A stretch of DNA of 64,000 nt from Psococerastis gibbosa (GCA_963971405.1 OZ020488.1:20603089-20667088); one strand, 5' to 3'; counted from the first letter of the stretch, positions 42,433 to 53,818 are shown. Notes: generated from the sequence alone by a model not told the origin. A program made the numbers and translations.

Positions 42433-44805
42433 AAAAGCAATAATGGATCTGGCTATACGATAACCAGAACCAAGGCACTGTAATAAGGGTTAAAAGTAAT
42501 GTACGGTATCATAATTGTAATTTATTTTAATGGAAGCCTAAAATATGTCCCATCCGTCAATGACCTTTGTTAACGTTTGCTTGTTCACTGACCCTGTGGA
42601 TGTGGTTAGACAACTTAACTTAATGTTTGCCCGCAATAGGAAAAGAATTTCAACTCGTGGCATCCAATTATTATTATTGCATCGTTGACGGTCTGCAAAG
42701 CGACTTGGATATATTTGATTCATGCTGCACAGCATATAAGGTAATACTAGTGTCTGGACAATGAGCATTTTGCCCTCACAGGAAATGCCTTTGATTGGTA
42801 GGTCTATATTGCATGGCCTTGGCTTTAATGCTGAATGGCGGTACCACTTCCATTGTTGCCATGGAGTGGTATTCGGGGGTCCTGTATAGCCTGAAATATA
42901 AAAGATCCGAGTATAAGCATTCCGTATAAATTAACTGAAAAAGCTCTCTCAGTGACTATTTCAGTTGGATCATTCTTAAGAAAACGGCTCTTCAATACCA
43001 TATTTATAGCGAACATTTCGTTTAGGTTCAGTTTCTCCCGTCGCACATTTCTTCATTTTCTCTACGATTCATCAACTAAAAGTAAAGTTGATCCCCGACT
43101 TATTCTTACAATGCAACCGAGCCTTAGCCTGCTGTGGAAGGGTAGCTTACCTTAACGGTTGGGACTGAGCCGTAACTGCAATATATTGCTGGCCAAAATT
43201 TGGGTCCAACTCCAACCAAATGTGGGCCCAACTATGTTTCATACAATTAAAATCCAGATGACAAAATTGTTCGGGGGGGGGGGGGGGGGTGGATCCAACG
43301 AATTAACGGAATTGCGTACATGCGTAATATTGTTTATCTGTAATTTGTACTAGTCCTTTCACAAATTGTGTTGTGAATGAATTTATTTTACTTTGTTTAT
43401 TCAAACAAAACTAACTATAATAGAGTTTATAGGAAAAACTGCAACACCCGCAAATTAAAAATAGGTACCCTATGTTGCACGAAGTTATCTTATGCAACTT
43501 AAATAAGGCAAATCTTCAATAACTTGATGAGTTAATGAAATAAAAAATGAAAACTAGGTATCTAATTTATATTATGCTACGAAGAAAATTGGTACCCTCT
43601 TAAGGGAAATATTTTGTCTATTCACTTGGAAATGGGTCTAAATTCATTTAGATCTCACTCTGCTTTCTTTTGATGCAACCATCCTATTTTTACTCGATAG
43701 AAATTTGTAACATGATATCCTAAAATATGCCATGTACTGTACATACAGTACATGTCGTACTGGCACAATAACCATATTGCCACTAGTGGCATTCCTAACA
43801 TAGCATTTCTTTGTGGAACTAAATTCATCGATGGTTTCAAATTGGGGGAAGGCTTGTAGATATACTCATTTCCGGAAGTTCTTCTGCGGGATGATTATTG
43901 CTCTTCACTCCGCAGTTACCTACTTGTAGGTCTTTCTGCTGACAACTGAAGATGGAGGGTGCTGGTACGATTATTGTGCAGCTGAGGTTTTGCAATTCTG
44001 CTACGTGTTAATTTGTAAAAAAAAGTCAGACTTGGCGTGAATAAAGATTTTGGTAATAATTTACCACCCATTTTGCCTTTGTCTTCCGGCGACAGACGGG
44101 TTGCTCTCTGCCAGTGTCAACATGATCCCATACGGTTTCTCATGATGTCATGTCTTCGGTAATGTAGTGCGAACGTAGTCTCATTGGCATGAAGTCAAGC
44201 TGACGATGACTTCACAGCACCGCGGGCTACTCCGTCATGGGCCCACTTGATGACGTCTCACAGACCGGTGTATGCCTTGACATTGCTCACAGCTTCATTG
44301 TCTTCCCAGAAGTTGGCTCAGGTTTGGAATGTGACTAAGTTACCTGAGCCGAGGCGGAGAAGATAAGTGAATATCGCAGCAAATTGTCATAATTCTTCGG
44401 AGCTTGGACCGAGTTACTTATCTTACAACAGATTTTATTTGTCGTTCCGTTTATTTATATCTGCATATGTTTTATGGACCATAAAATATCTAGGCGAAAA
44501 TGTTTATTTACGTCAATGGCTTGTTTTAAAATTTTTATATTTTTTATGTAATAAGCTACCCACTATTTTAGTGGGTACGGTAGTTAGCTATATTTAGACT
44601 GACTATTTTGGTTTGTGAAAATGTTGCAATGCTACGTCGATGATAAAAAAAAACTGATGATTGGGCACGATCCCACAATTTCCCATTTTCGCCGATTGTG
44701 CTATTGAGATTGTATTGGAAACCAGCCCTTATCAGCTAAATACTGTATACACTATACATGTTGCTCATGGTATGAATTCAACCGTGGCGATATTTTTAAT
44801 CTTAA
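42433..44805. other. NOS1AP intron, mostly nothing
   Basis: A poly-G run near 43273-43288 and a decayed family B relative (about 43400-43605: TTGCACGAAGTTATCTTATGC ... GGTACCCTCTTAAGG). No gene. Confidence 0.35.
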
Positions 44806-44807
44806 TA

Positions 44808-44830
44808 AGAGTGTACAGCCCGTAGGAAAC
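44808..44830. repeat. Family B terminus, solo fragment
   Basis: TAAGAGTGTACAGCCCGTAGG is the intact end of the TTAA hairpin family without its other arm. Confidence 0.6.
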
Positions 44831-45016
44831 GTTAAACTGTACTAAGAATTTTAATTTTTACCATGAGTAACAGTAAGTTTTACTAAGTTAATAACTATTA
44901 TGTATGTATATGCTCTACATACTGCCAGCACACCGTGGTAACGGCTCAGCATGTGCCAACACATGTTGAGTTTTTATGCAGTTGCGAACAATTAAGCAAT
45001 CAGGCTGTTTCTTCAG

Positions 45017-45156
45017 GTGATGGAATGTCGGACACCGCGCCAGGAGATGATTCGGATTTGAATTTGGAGACTCCACCCCCAGCCAATCGTCGCCACCTCC
45101 ATTTGGACATGATTCCTCCACCACCGTCAACATTCAAAATGTCTTCGTCGTCAGCT
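45017..45156 (+). CDS. NOS1AP: NOS1AP exon: proline-rich linker
   Basis: Bounded by GGCTGTTTCTTCAG and GTAAGT. Its first two bases complete the glycine codon of the 35813 exon; it then encodes DGMSDTAPGDDSDLNLETPP, PANRRHLHLDMIPPPPSTFK and MSSSSA. Phase 0 at the end. This is the region between the PTB domain and the coiled coil, poorly conserved across phyla. Confidence 0.85.
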
Positions 45157-45299
45157 GTAAGTCATACCATATTTTTATTCAAGCCCAAACGGTAGTTCTT
45201 AACTTTCTGAATTCATACAAAATTGAGAAGAGCTAAATAGCAAACCCTATACTTAGATGATGGCTGCCCTGTTTATAGACATTACAGCTAAAGTAATGG

Positions 45300-45776
45300 T
45301 AATGTAACTGCCAAAGTGGGTTCATAGTTTGTCTATCCGCTGGACAGTATTGACGGACATTTCAATTTTTCACAATACACGCCATTCCACTTGTTTTTTC
45401 AACTATTGATCACTTTTCTTCTAATGACACGTATGCGCCAAATTTTTGAAATTTGTTTGCATTTGTTTTTTTGAAATTTGTTTGTATTTGTTTCCTTCGC
45501 ACACTTATTATTTTTAATAAAACCTAATAATAGTAGGAGATCCGAAGTAAGATCGACCTTCACCGATCTGTTTAATGGATGAAAACTGTTTTATAAACAA
45601 TATATTAAAATGTTTGTACTTAACATATTCCATGACGCCATTTTAGTTTGTTATTGTTTGCAGCGCGTGATTTTATTCTATGATCATTGATCAATTTTAA
45701 TTATGGCATAGAGTAAAATTTAAATTTCCGTCAATACTACATTTACTATCACTATTGACGTTGGTGGAATATGCGC
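45300..45776. mobile_element. Family A MITE, decayed left end
   Basis: The right end TTGACGTTGGTGGAATATGCGCC is clear, as are the core CATGACGCCATTTTAGTTTG, the inverted TTTTATTCTATGATCATTGATC block and AGAGTAAAAT. The left terminus could not be placed (possibly near 45340). The right end lies about 65 bp upstream of the next exon. Confidence 0.6.
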
Positions 45777-45842
45777 CATAGGACAGAGACATACTTTCCT
45801 TTTTTTTACTCATTTGGACTGAACCTGCAATTTCTGTCGCAG

Positions 45843-46061
45843 GACATTGGAGAGACGATAACTTCACCGTTGCTAGAGCCGCTGAGGGACACGGACGACG
45901 GTCTGCCGTCAGAAGGAACCCCGCTGAGCGCTCACCACGAGATACAGCTGCTGAGGGAGCAACTGGAACAGCAGTGTCAGCAGACCCACGCGGCCCTGGC
46001 TCAGGTCCACCTCCTCAGAGACCAGTTGGCCGCCGAGACCACCGCCCGCATCGAGGCACAG
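45843..46061 (+). CDS. NOS1AP: NOS1AP exon: coiled-coil region
   Basis: Bounded by TTTCTGTCGCAG and GTAAGT; 73 residues. After an acidic start ([20 protein letters not shown]) comes [20 protein letters not shown] and then [23 protein letters not shown]. The vertebrate counterpart is TPLSTHHQMQLLQQLLQQQ ... AVAQVHLLKDQLAAEAAARL-EAQ. This Gln/Leu-rich segment forms the NOS1AP coiled coil. The exon is notably GC-rich compared with its flanks. Confidence 0.96.
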
Positions 46062-46084
46062 GTAAGTAAGGATGGCAATGAAAT

Positions 46085-46142
46085 GACGGATTTGGTGGTG
46101 TGGTCAGCAGTTGAGACTCTGGTTCGAGTCTCGTTTCCGTCA
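46085..46142 (+). ncRNA. tRNA-like fragment (no anticodon arm)
   Basis: GACGGA at the start pairs with TCCGTC at the end. It contains TGGTGTGGTCAGCAG (A-box-like) and GAGACTCTGGTTCGAGTCTC (T-arm-like stem). At about 58 nt it is too short for a tRNA, so it is a pseudogene or SINE relic. Confidence 0.3.
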
Positions 46143-46739
46143 ATTTTTTTCATTTCTTCCTTTCTCTAAGTCCTCTGCCTGTCTGGGTCTTCACGAAGTT
46201 AAACTGGTACACTGTTCCTCTATTTGTTGTTATATGATAACATACGATATAAAACTAAGAGCCCCCATTCACGGGCAGGGAATTCCAGCAAACTACACTG
46301 AAAAGGGTTATTTTCAAAAAAATTGATTATCTATTGTTTTTACCCACTGACAAGTGTTGCGGACCCATTATAATGCTTTGCATTTGGCTTGTCTCCCTGG
46401 CCGGGTCTTTAAGAGTTATTTACCCCTAATTATAGTAGCATTAAGTCTCCTCTTGGTAGATATCATATTTTTTGTATTTTTGCAGGATCAAAATCAGAAC
46501 ATAAATTTGCAATCCAAGAGTTCACTTATAAAGTGACTATTTCAGAAATAAATTGTAATAGGAAACATGTAAATTAGAAATCATTACGCAGTAGTTTTTT
46601 CTCAAAACAAACATTTCGTGGCTGTTAGTCTATTATGATTTGGCATAGCTAAACGAAATTGTTAATTTAGATGTACAGGAAGTGTACTGTTGCCGTATGA
46701 TTCATAGTGTAGGAGGAATAAAAAAAAATAAAAAATGGT
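46143..46739. other. NOS1AP intron, nothing recognised
   Basis: No repeat or exon seen. Confidence 0.35.
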
Positions 46740-47125
46740 AGAAACTTTGCTATTGTGCCAAGGAGCATCCCGAAGGAAGGTATTATCGCTAATAACGAAA
46801 GACTACCAGAGGAAGATTCTAGAACTAATCTACCGCACTTCGAAAATTCTGACAAAAACGAAGAAACTGGTCAAAGACTCCTCATTACCAACCGAAGACA
46901 AGAACTTAGTCAACTTGACACCGATACTATATGGCCGAAAATCTACAAGACTCTTCATCCTTGATTTCCGATATCCTGGGACGTGGCATCAGTTCTTGGA
47001 ACTAAACGGTGTTCGAAACCGGTCCGGCCATCACCTTTTCCTACATCGAAGATCTATTATTAAAAAATTTTTTGCCCAACTTGCTGCTGAGCGTTCGAGA
47101 TACAGCCTTAGAAGTGGATGGTCAA
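46740..47125 (+). repeat. Possible Penelope-related remnant
   Basis: One frame reads MPRSIPKEGIIANNERLPEE and is interrupted by shifts. The block ends in GAGCGTTCGAGATACAGCCTTAGAAGTGG, which matches the centre of family D (GCCTCCGAGATACAATCTTAGAAG). I could not assign it securely. Confidence 0.35.
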
Positions 47126-47130
47126 CATGA

Positions 47131-47153
47131 TCCCCCCCCCCCCCCCCCCCCCC
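47131..47153. repeat. Poly-C run (23 nt)
   Basis: Uninterrupted C run in an intron, immediately after GTGGATGGTCAACATGAT. Confidence 0.8.
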
Positions 47154-47341
47154 AAAGCATTAGAAATGGGCTGGAAGATCTGTCTCCACAGTTGCGTAAC
47201 CCCATTATTGCATAGGGAGCCAGCTACAAGAGCAAGTGATGCTATCTTTTTAAAATGCCTACCATGCATTAGTTTCATATTTCTAACGATTAAAAGCACT
47301 GATGGGTTTATCTTATTCAATTTTCCCCTTTATTTTTTCAG

Positions 47342-47467
47342 GCAAGAACGCATCAGCTGTTAATTCACAATAAAGAACTGCTAGATCACATTACGGCATT
47401 AGTATCACACCTTCAGGAGCAAGAGCGTACATCAAAACCTGACTCAAATATCACTGTTATACCCCAG
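47342..47467 (+). CDS. NOS1AP: NOS1AP exon: end of coiled coil
   Basis: Bounded by TTTATTTTTTCAG and GTATGT; 42 residues starting ARTHQLLIHNKELLDHITAL. It corresponds to vertebrate ARVHQLLLQNKDMLQHISLL. Phase 0 at both ends, so its donor can reach either 48362 or 50300. Confidence 0.95.
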
Positions 47468-48361
47468 GTATGTCACATGTATTACTTTTGACTAACTTCG
47501 CTCAATTATTTGTGCAAATAACCGCGTTGTTCAACTGTGAACTGTGTGACTAATGCAAGCTGTTATAATTAAACTGTGTGTGCTGTCTTGTAATTTGAGT
47601 GCGGCCAGCGTGACTTTTAAACGCATGTCTCAATGTTCGTGGTAAGTAATTACAATCCATTTGTTATTTATCTCATGTGTGTGATGATAAGGTTTGCTAA
47701 GTAACCAGGGTGGCCAAAGTGAGGCTTTTAGGCATGTTCTGAAACTAACAAGTTGCCACCACTATTTAGCCGTGATTTATTTTCATAGTATGAAAATGAG
47801 CTATAGTAAGCAAATACGAAGCGACGTAAACTATAGTATAGTAAGCGTTATTTTTCATCTCAATATTATGGGACAAATCAGATCTCTATAGCGCCCCACA
47901 GATACGATAGTAAGGGTCACTCCTACCATCTATACTCTATAGTATGTGAGAATGTCCAAGTTAAACAACAGCAGGAATAATTGCACTGTAAAAGTCAACA
48001 CTGTTACAAAGTTTTAAAGTAGTCAAAAGCTCTGGAAATCGGTAAATAGGCCTGAATTCCATTGCACTGATCACCGTTATTTGCAAAACAGTGGGTGCAG
48101 CTCAAATAACGGTGCTGTTTTAAAGTTTTTACTATAATAACTTTAGGCTTCTACACAATACAATAGGTAGGTAGTTTGGCAGGTAATGCAATTGTGTACG
48201 GCTCAATGATTTCTTCATTATCTCTAACTTAAGTGTATATACAATACATACCACTGGGAAGTACTAAAGAAATAACTTGCATTCATGTTCTCTCAAATTT
48301 TTTTAGTCTGTTAACTTGATTGTTCTGAACTGCTGTTATAGCTATTGACATTTTTGTGCAG
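47468..48361. other. NOS1AP intron, nothing recognised
   Basis: No transposon terminus or extra exon identified. Confidence 0.4.
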
Positions 48362-49132
48362 GTGTACGGTGACATGGGAGATCTACTGGACGGAGACAGT
48401 TACTTTGGCATGGATAATCGTAATTCTGGAGCATTTGTGACAGCGCCAAGCTCACCAAAAGCTCGTCATGCTCCGTTCTATCAGCCTCAACAACCAATGG
48501 GAAGCTTGTATTCGCTAGGCTACCCCACTGCGGAGCAACAGTTTCAAGCACAGCTATTACAGCGACTGCAAGGCATCGCTACTGGTTACCCACCCATATT
48601 GTCTCCTCCTGTCTACTCTACGCTTCCACCGTACAATCTTTGTCCCTATCCCCCTGCATTTACTTATGCTAAACCCAGAGGCGATGAAGAAATGCGGCTA
48701 CGATTAGAAGACCCACCTCCTCGGCTGGATCCGCCTCCCACTCGGCGCCCAAAACGAGAAACTAGTTCCCCGCGCCATACTACCAGTCCTGCGCCTGCTC
48801 CTAAGCAGCGCTTGTCTCCCCTCACTGTTCCTACGCCTAAATCTCAACCATCCTCACCGTTGACTATTCCGATATCGAAATCCCCCCAATCACCCTCTCC
48901 AGTGGATACACCATTGGGCCCAGTTCATTCCCCTAAATCTTCATATCAAAATGCCTTTGCATCCGCACTGTCTACTATTAAAACACTGAGAGTGTCTGGT
49001 GCGGATAAAGGAAAGAAAGGACCTCAAAGTGCACCTGGACCAATTACAAGGTCTACGAGTGAAAAAGTTCCCAATCGTAGTGAGCTAATGGACTTTGTGC
49101 AAAGGACTGCTTGGGCGAGGCAGACCAAGTGA
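48362..49132 (+). CDS. NOS1AP: NOS1AP last coding exon (long isoform)
   Basis: It follows TTTTTGTGCAG and runs in phase 0 from VYGDMGDLLDGDSYFGMDN to a TGA at 49132 (256 residues). TAEQQFQAQLLQRLQGIATG is, by my recollection of arthropod CAPON-like proteins, a conserved helical block. The rest is low-complexity, rich in Pro and Ser with several SP/TP motifs (SPLTVPTPKS, SPLTIPISKS), suggesting a disordered, phosphorylatable tail. It ends FVQRTAWARQTK and lacks a PDZ-binding terminus. The exons visible in the window sum to 583 codons without the microexon; the N-terminus is missing. A poly(A) signal lies about 70 bp downstream. Confidence 0.88.
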   Translation: MYGDMGDLLDGDSYFGMDNRNSGAFVTAPSSPKARHAPFYQPQQPMGSLYSLGYPTAEQQFQAQLLQRLQGIATGYPPILSPPVYSTLPPYNLCPYPPAFTYAKPRGDEEMRLRLEDPPPRLDPPPTRRPKRETSSPRHTTSPAPAPKQRLSPLTVPTPKSQPSSPLTIPISKSPQSPSPVDTPLGPVHSPKSSYQNAFASALSTIKTLRVSGADKGKKGPQSAPGPITRSTSEKVPNRSELMDFVQRTAWARQTK

Positions 49133-49205
49133 ACTGCGAGGGAACTGACTTTAATTGTTGATCATTGTACTGTATTTCCAACACAAGAATATAAGTTGTA
49201 AATAA

Positions 49206-49211
49206 TAAAAA
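49206..49211 (+). terminator. NOS1AP: Poly(A) signal, NOS1AP long isoform
   Basis: AATAAA in GTAAATAATAAAAAAAATTG just after the TGA, followed by GT/T-rich DNA (TGCTGTCTGTTTCGCTTTTAG). Confidence 0.6.
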
Positions 49212-49410
49212 AAATTGCTGTCTGTTTCGCTTTTAGTGTTTATGGTGATATTACAATGTCAATATAACTTACAATGTAATGTGCGTATGTTTCCAATTTA
49301 TCACAATGGTGATTTGTGTGAGGTTGAATGTACAATAGTAGACAGTGGGATCAAATAGGTTTAGATTAACATCATACCATGGCAGGCTATTTCGGCAGGA
49401 GTCAAATAAC

Positions 49411-49710
49411 GAAGCAGTAGAATCCGGGCTGATGGGCAGTGGTCGATGTGAAAGCCTACTTCCAAACGTTTCGTCAACATTTACGGTTGACATCTTCAGT
49501 AGCATTACGCAGACTTCTAAGATTGTATCTTGGAGGCTCAATAGCAACTGTTTGGGCAAGGGGATGTGTACTAACATTTACTTTAGAAGCAGGGGTGAGA
49601 GGTGAAGACATCCTGGTCCCTGATTGGCTCGCTGTCGACCGCAGTTGTTGATGAAAGGTTTGTAAGTATGCTTTCTGTTCGACATTGGCCCATCAGCCCG
49701 GATTCGAATG
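49411..49710. mobile_element. Family D (Penelope-terminal-repeat-like) foldback
   Basis: The left arm has GAAGCAGTAGAATCCGGGCT and AAACGTTTCGTCAACATTTAC. The right arm is decayed (GATGAAAGGTTTGTAAGTATG ... GCCCATCAGCCCGGATTC). The ribozyme-like stem here carries a G.U to A-U change relative to 58739-58771. Confidence 0.6.
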
Positions 49711-50299
49711 CCATCATGTCAGTCTACTTTTGCAGAGATTTCATTTATATACTACGCAAGCGTTGTATTGAATTAAGCCTGGATCACATACAAGTATTAT
49801 AATTTCACTGGTGGCTATAGGCTATATTATGATGCCTAGATTTTGATTTTGTCATACATCTTTCATTGCTTTGGAACAAAATCCGAATTGAAGCGCAAGA
49901 CAATATTAGCGATATTACTCGTATATTGTAGTATACATGGAAGGTGTCATTTGTGACGAATTTGTAATTTGAAGATACACCGAGAAGAAAATGTGTATGG
50001 GCATGAATCCTGTACAACAGAATGATATTGTATTCAATACAAACTACAAAACAGGGGGGAGATTGTATTGGGGGACCCGCCATTTAAGTAAGCCTTTTAT
50101 AGTTTGGCGTTTTTCCTGACTTCATTGGGTTTAGACCTGTTATTACAAAATCTTAGGCTAAGTACGAGTTTTATGAGAAATATCAAATTTCTCCTGAGTG
50201 TAAAGGACAATATTTTAGAAGACATTTTTATTTATTGGGCTTTTTAATTTTTATCTACCAAGAAGCCGAATACCTAATAGGTTTGTCTATGTTTTGCAG
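49711..50299. other. Between the two NOS1AP 3' ends; nothing recognised
   Basis: AT-rich and without a coding exon until the acceptor at 50299. Confidence 0.4.
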
Positions 50300-50542
50300 T
50301 TAAGTCCATCTGCTAAGGTATTTCGATGGTTCAAACTAGTTCATCCACAAGCGAGCTCCTTGTCGCGCCCAGAAAGTGGATTCGTTGACGGCGAAAAGTC
50401 TCAGAAGGACGGCGACGACGACGGCAGTCGCATGGACGATTGCTTGGAAGAGACCGGGTCGCAGTCACTGCTGCAGTCGTTGAGTGCGAAGAAACGGCGA
50501 AAATTGTTAAAACTCCAATTAGGACGCATGACGACCTTCTGA
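50300..50542 (+). CDS. NOS1AP: Candidate alternative last exon of NOS1AP
   Basis: It follows GGTTTGTCTATGTTTTGCAG. It is phase 0 relative to the 47342-47467 exon and encodes 80 residues: LSPSAKVFRWFKLVHPQ at the start, then an acidic segment (KDGDDDGSRMDDCLEE), a Leu/Lys helix (SLLQSLSAKKRRKLLKLQL) and the terminus GRMTTF. VFRWFKL loosely recalls the ECFRF element that precedes the vertebrate C-terminus. T-x-F at the end fits a class I PDZ ligand, as expected for a PDZ-binding adaptor. Composition is much less AT-rich than its surroundings, and a poly(A) signal follows. Joining to it from within 48362-49132 would need a weak donor (CAA|GTGAAC) and a shifted acceptor, so exon skipping is simpler. 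Confidence 0.65.
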   Translation, partial: LSPSAKVFRWFKLVHPQASSLSRPESGFVDGEKSQKDGDDDGSRMDDCLEETGSQSLLQSLSAKKRRKLLKLQLGRMTTF

Positions 50543-50714
50543 CGTGATGCTAGCAGTTAGTTCCACATACTCTGACTGATCGTACATACCGTAAAAGGTG
50601 TGGAACTAAGTTACGTTTTTTTTTTCTTAATTCCAATTATAAATATCAACGGTTATGTTGTTTACAAGACTGCAGTTGCACCCCTTTAGCCATGAAAATT
50701 TGTGCCGCGGCTGT

Positions 50715-50720
50715 AAATAA
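50715..50720 (+). terminator. NOS1AP: Poly(A) signal after the alternative NOS1AP exon
   Basis: AATAAA in GCTGTAAATAAAAGAAATG, about 175 bp after the TGA at 50542, giving a short 3' UTR. Confidence 0.6.
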
Positions 50721-50724
50721 AAGA

Positions 50725-51183
50725 AATGTTCTCAAATTGAATTTGATGAGAAGGAGAGGGAGATGGTTGAGCTACAGCTATTCTTTCGCTGTTTGTTCTT
50801 TTTCCACCTTAAGCTTTCTTTTTAAGAATTTGTTTATCTTCAAACCGTAGCATAGACCCTGTAGGCCTAATACTACAATAGTTATGCTACAGAAATTGCA
50901 TCAAAGAAAATTAATGTTGGCAGATTTCACTCTTTTACGTTACTGTAAAAAATTGAAAAATCTGCTTACCTTGAAGTTGTTCACTTGGGACTTCATGATT
51001 CTGGCTAACATGCAAAATTGGCCATCACCTTCAGGCTATAGCCTATAAACGAAGTATTATATTTTAAATATAGTATGTTGCAACCAGAGTCCTAGATTCA
51101 TTGTTATTCGTGGCTGCTATTCTTTCGCTTGTTGGAATGTCATAAAGTGAAGTCCGAAGCCATCACTCGTACCGGTTGTTATT
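50725..51183. other. Intergenic, nothing recognised
   Basis: A family C end remnant (CACTCGTACCGGTTGTT) lies near 51166. Otherwise no feature. Confidence 0.4.
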
Positions 51184-51186
51184 TAA

Positions 51187-51383
51187 GGCGGCTATTCCAC
51201 CGACTAATTTGCTTCACTAATCGTGGTAGCAGACATCATTAATAAGTCTCTACTTAATACTTATAACTTAATTTAAAATAGATAAGTTAAGTATCTACAT
51301 AATAGTCTCCTTAAAACAAAACAAACAAAAATCTCAAAACACAAGTGAATTAGTGAAGCAAATTGGCTGGTGGATTAGCCGCC
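51187..51383. mobile_element. TWA-flanked MITE (family A), 197 bp
   Basis: GGCGGCTATTCCACCGAC ... GGATTAGCCGCC with TAA duplicated (51184-51186, 51384-51386). It contains TGGTAGCAGACATCATTAAT and a TCTCCTTAAAACAAAAC segment. Confidence 0.85.
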
Positions 51384-52450
51384 TAATCGTTTGTAACATT
51401 TTTACTTTTTAATTGAACAGACTGCCGAATTCATCTTAGCTTAGCCATACGTTTTGAGCTCTGTTATAAGGGACGACGTTTTATTCCTATTTTTATTTTT
51501 AGGATCGTCAGTCTCCATGACTTGTTTTTAATACAGTCTCATCTGTGCCTAGCCTAGGTAGGTAGTGATTAAAGTCTTATAGCTTATTTTATAGCTTATT
51601 TTCCCACTTTCGGTGCCATGTACAATTGTTTGTCTGTCTTCCTTGGAACTGAATGGTAAAATATAGGCTACATATTTCCATGCAAATATTTGAGTTAAAC
51701 ATGAATAGTGTAAGATGATTGATTTTACTTTATTACGGTACGAAATTACGTTAATATTTCTGTTACAAGTTAACCCATTTCTTATTTATGTACATAGTGT
51801 AGTTAGGTCATGTCTCAAATAGCCATAGAAATTAAAAATTTAGAAATGGGACAGGCAGTGAAGTCTGGGTGACCACAAATAATGTGTTGACTCTTCGAAA
51901 TCTCAGATCTCTTCAATATTATGTCTAAAATTACCATACATACATAGTACATACTGTATTTTATCAGACTTACGGTTTCAATTATTGGTCGCCCCTGAAT
52001 ATTTAAAATGAAATTCACCCTGGAAATCAGATAGCCAAAGAAAAAAATACTTTCGTAAAACTAAAATGACCTTGTCAAGTATTACAAAGCGAACGTGGTA
52101 AATATCACCTAATGAAATACTAATTCGTTTCCACTACTACTTTAATTATTCATGTCCTGTAATCTCCACGTGGTTTTATTTTAAATATAAACTCCATCTT
52201 CCCTTAGAGCCTACTTTCCCAATCAACTGTCTTACCTTTTTTTCTGGTCCATTATTCTACCCCGATGATTAAAATATAATTATTGTTCGATGAATACGCT
52301 CATAGACGGTCAAATTGGGTTTCAGATATTCCATATCGGATAGCTAGCTAAGGTTTACGAAAGCGTGAAAATGTTAAGAAATCAGGTCGTTTGATCGCGT
52401 ATGCATGCCCTGTGGTAACCTCTATAGCAATTTTCAGTATAGACAATTGC
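51384..52450. other. Intergenic, nothing recognised
   Basis: AT-rich. No repeat termini or coding sequence identified. Confidence 0.4.
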
Positions 52451-52453
52451 TAA

Positions 52454-53028
52454 GGCGGCAATTCCACCGACCTCGTTTTTCATAATACACGTGACATTGA
52501 CGTGGTAGCAGACATGATTAATAAGTCTCTACCATATTATAACTCGTCATGCCACAGCTGCACAGGGCAAGAAGTGGGAGAGGCTAGTAAAGGACGGGCC
52601 AATCAACCGAAACCTCCCCCGCCACGTGTTTGTTGCCTCCTTCAGAGCCCTCACTGGACACGACTACCTAGCTTCACACCTACATAGGATAGGCGTATTC
52701 GACTCGTCCTCATGCCCCCTGTGTGGACACCCCTCAATGGTGGCCGATCATCTCTTTGGATGCCCGGGGCTTGCAGACGCTCGAGACTCGTCGGTGAACC
52801 CAGGAGAATATCTCCTCGCTGATCTATACTGGCTTGCGCGACACCAAATGGCTGAGATGCCAAGAGTGGGCATTGGATAATAATAATAATATTATAACTT
52901 AATTTATAATAGATAAGTTAAGTATCTACATTATAGTCTCCTTAAAAGATGACAGAGACTTATTAATGATGTCTGCTACCACGTCAAGCACGTGCATTAT
53001 GAAAAACGAGGTCGGTGGAATTGCCGCC
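52454..53028. mobile_element. TWA-flanked MITE (family A) carrying a LINE insertion
   Basis: GGCGGCAATTCCACCGACC ... GGTCGGTGGAATTGCCGCC with TAA duplicated (52451-52453, 53029-53031). Its interior is split by the LINE fragment at 52545-52888. The uninterrupted MITE would be about 220 bp, like the copy at 51187-51383. Confidence 0.88.
52545..52888 (+). mobile_element. I-like LINE, 344-bp 5'-truncated insertion
   Basis: Flanked by an exact 11-bp duplication ATATTATAACT (52534-52544, 52889-52899). It is open to the TAA at 52880 and encodes the LINE ORF2 C-terminus: GKKWERLVKDG, FRALTGHDYLASHLHR, then CPLCGHPSMVADHLFGCP (zinc-knuckle-like) and RHQMAEMPRVGIG. It is followed directly by (TAA)n. 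The frame is intact, so the insertion looks young. Same family as 53819-54023 and 59305-60431. Confidence 0.9.
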
Positions 53029-53031
53029 TAA

Positions 53032-53805
53032 CTTTCAGCCACGCTCAGTTTTGTTTCACTAAAAAGATATAGATTTCACCTAGTCTTGACCGTATTTGAT
53101 TGTTTTTACGGTATTTGCTAGCCCTAGACATAGCTCTCTCCGTGAATGACTGTAAGACTGACTCCTTAATTAAACCTAATTTAATTTTGTAGGTTATCGT
53201 ATCGGTTAATAATATTGTATTCCAATGATTTAGTTCCTAAGCTCAGTTTTCTTTTATTTAAAGAGTTAGCTGCAATTAATTCTAGTGCATGCATTATAGC
53301 CTACAACAATATTTGCAGTATCTTTACAATAGTTATAACTTCATTTTTTGAAGACCGCTGATGTACGGTTCCATAACTTAAATGATTGCATTAAACCAGT
53401 ATTTTAACGCTCTCATGCAGTTTCCTGCTGTCTTGGTTTTTTTAAGCCCTGGCCTTATTAAGTAATGATGGTTCTACAAGGTTTGAGCGTATGCCATTAT
53501 GAACATATTCTTCAGAAGCAGTCGCGGGGCTCCACTCATGGCCGTGGTCCATTGGCGTCCAGTCAAAGTGAAAATAATGTGAAACTTAAGTAGTAGTTCA
53601 TAGTCGTTATTGTGGTCGGGAAAATAATGAAGTCAATATAGAGCACAATTTTAGTAGTAGGCCTAAATTTTATTTTTAATTACATTGGCTACATAGCATA
53701 GAGGAAAATCGGGGCGGGAGTTTCCCTGATCCACCAAATCAGCCAGAGCTGGAAGGGATTTTTAAATAGGCAAGATTGCCTAAACAAGGGGCAATGCACT
53801 GTGGT
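53032..53805. other. Intergenic, nothing recognised
   Basis: No repeat family match or coding sequence seen. Confidence 0.4.
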
Positions 53806-53818
53806 TTATTATGGCAGA

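Noticed and set aside
48356..48361. GTG start of the 48356-49132 ORF as a separate gene
   Set aside because: GTGCAG is the intron acceptor. The frame continues in phase 0 from the 47342-47467 exon.
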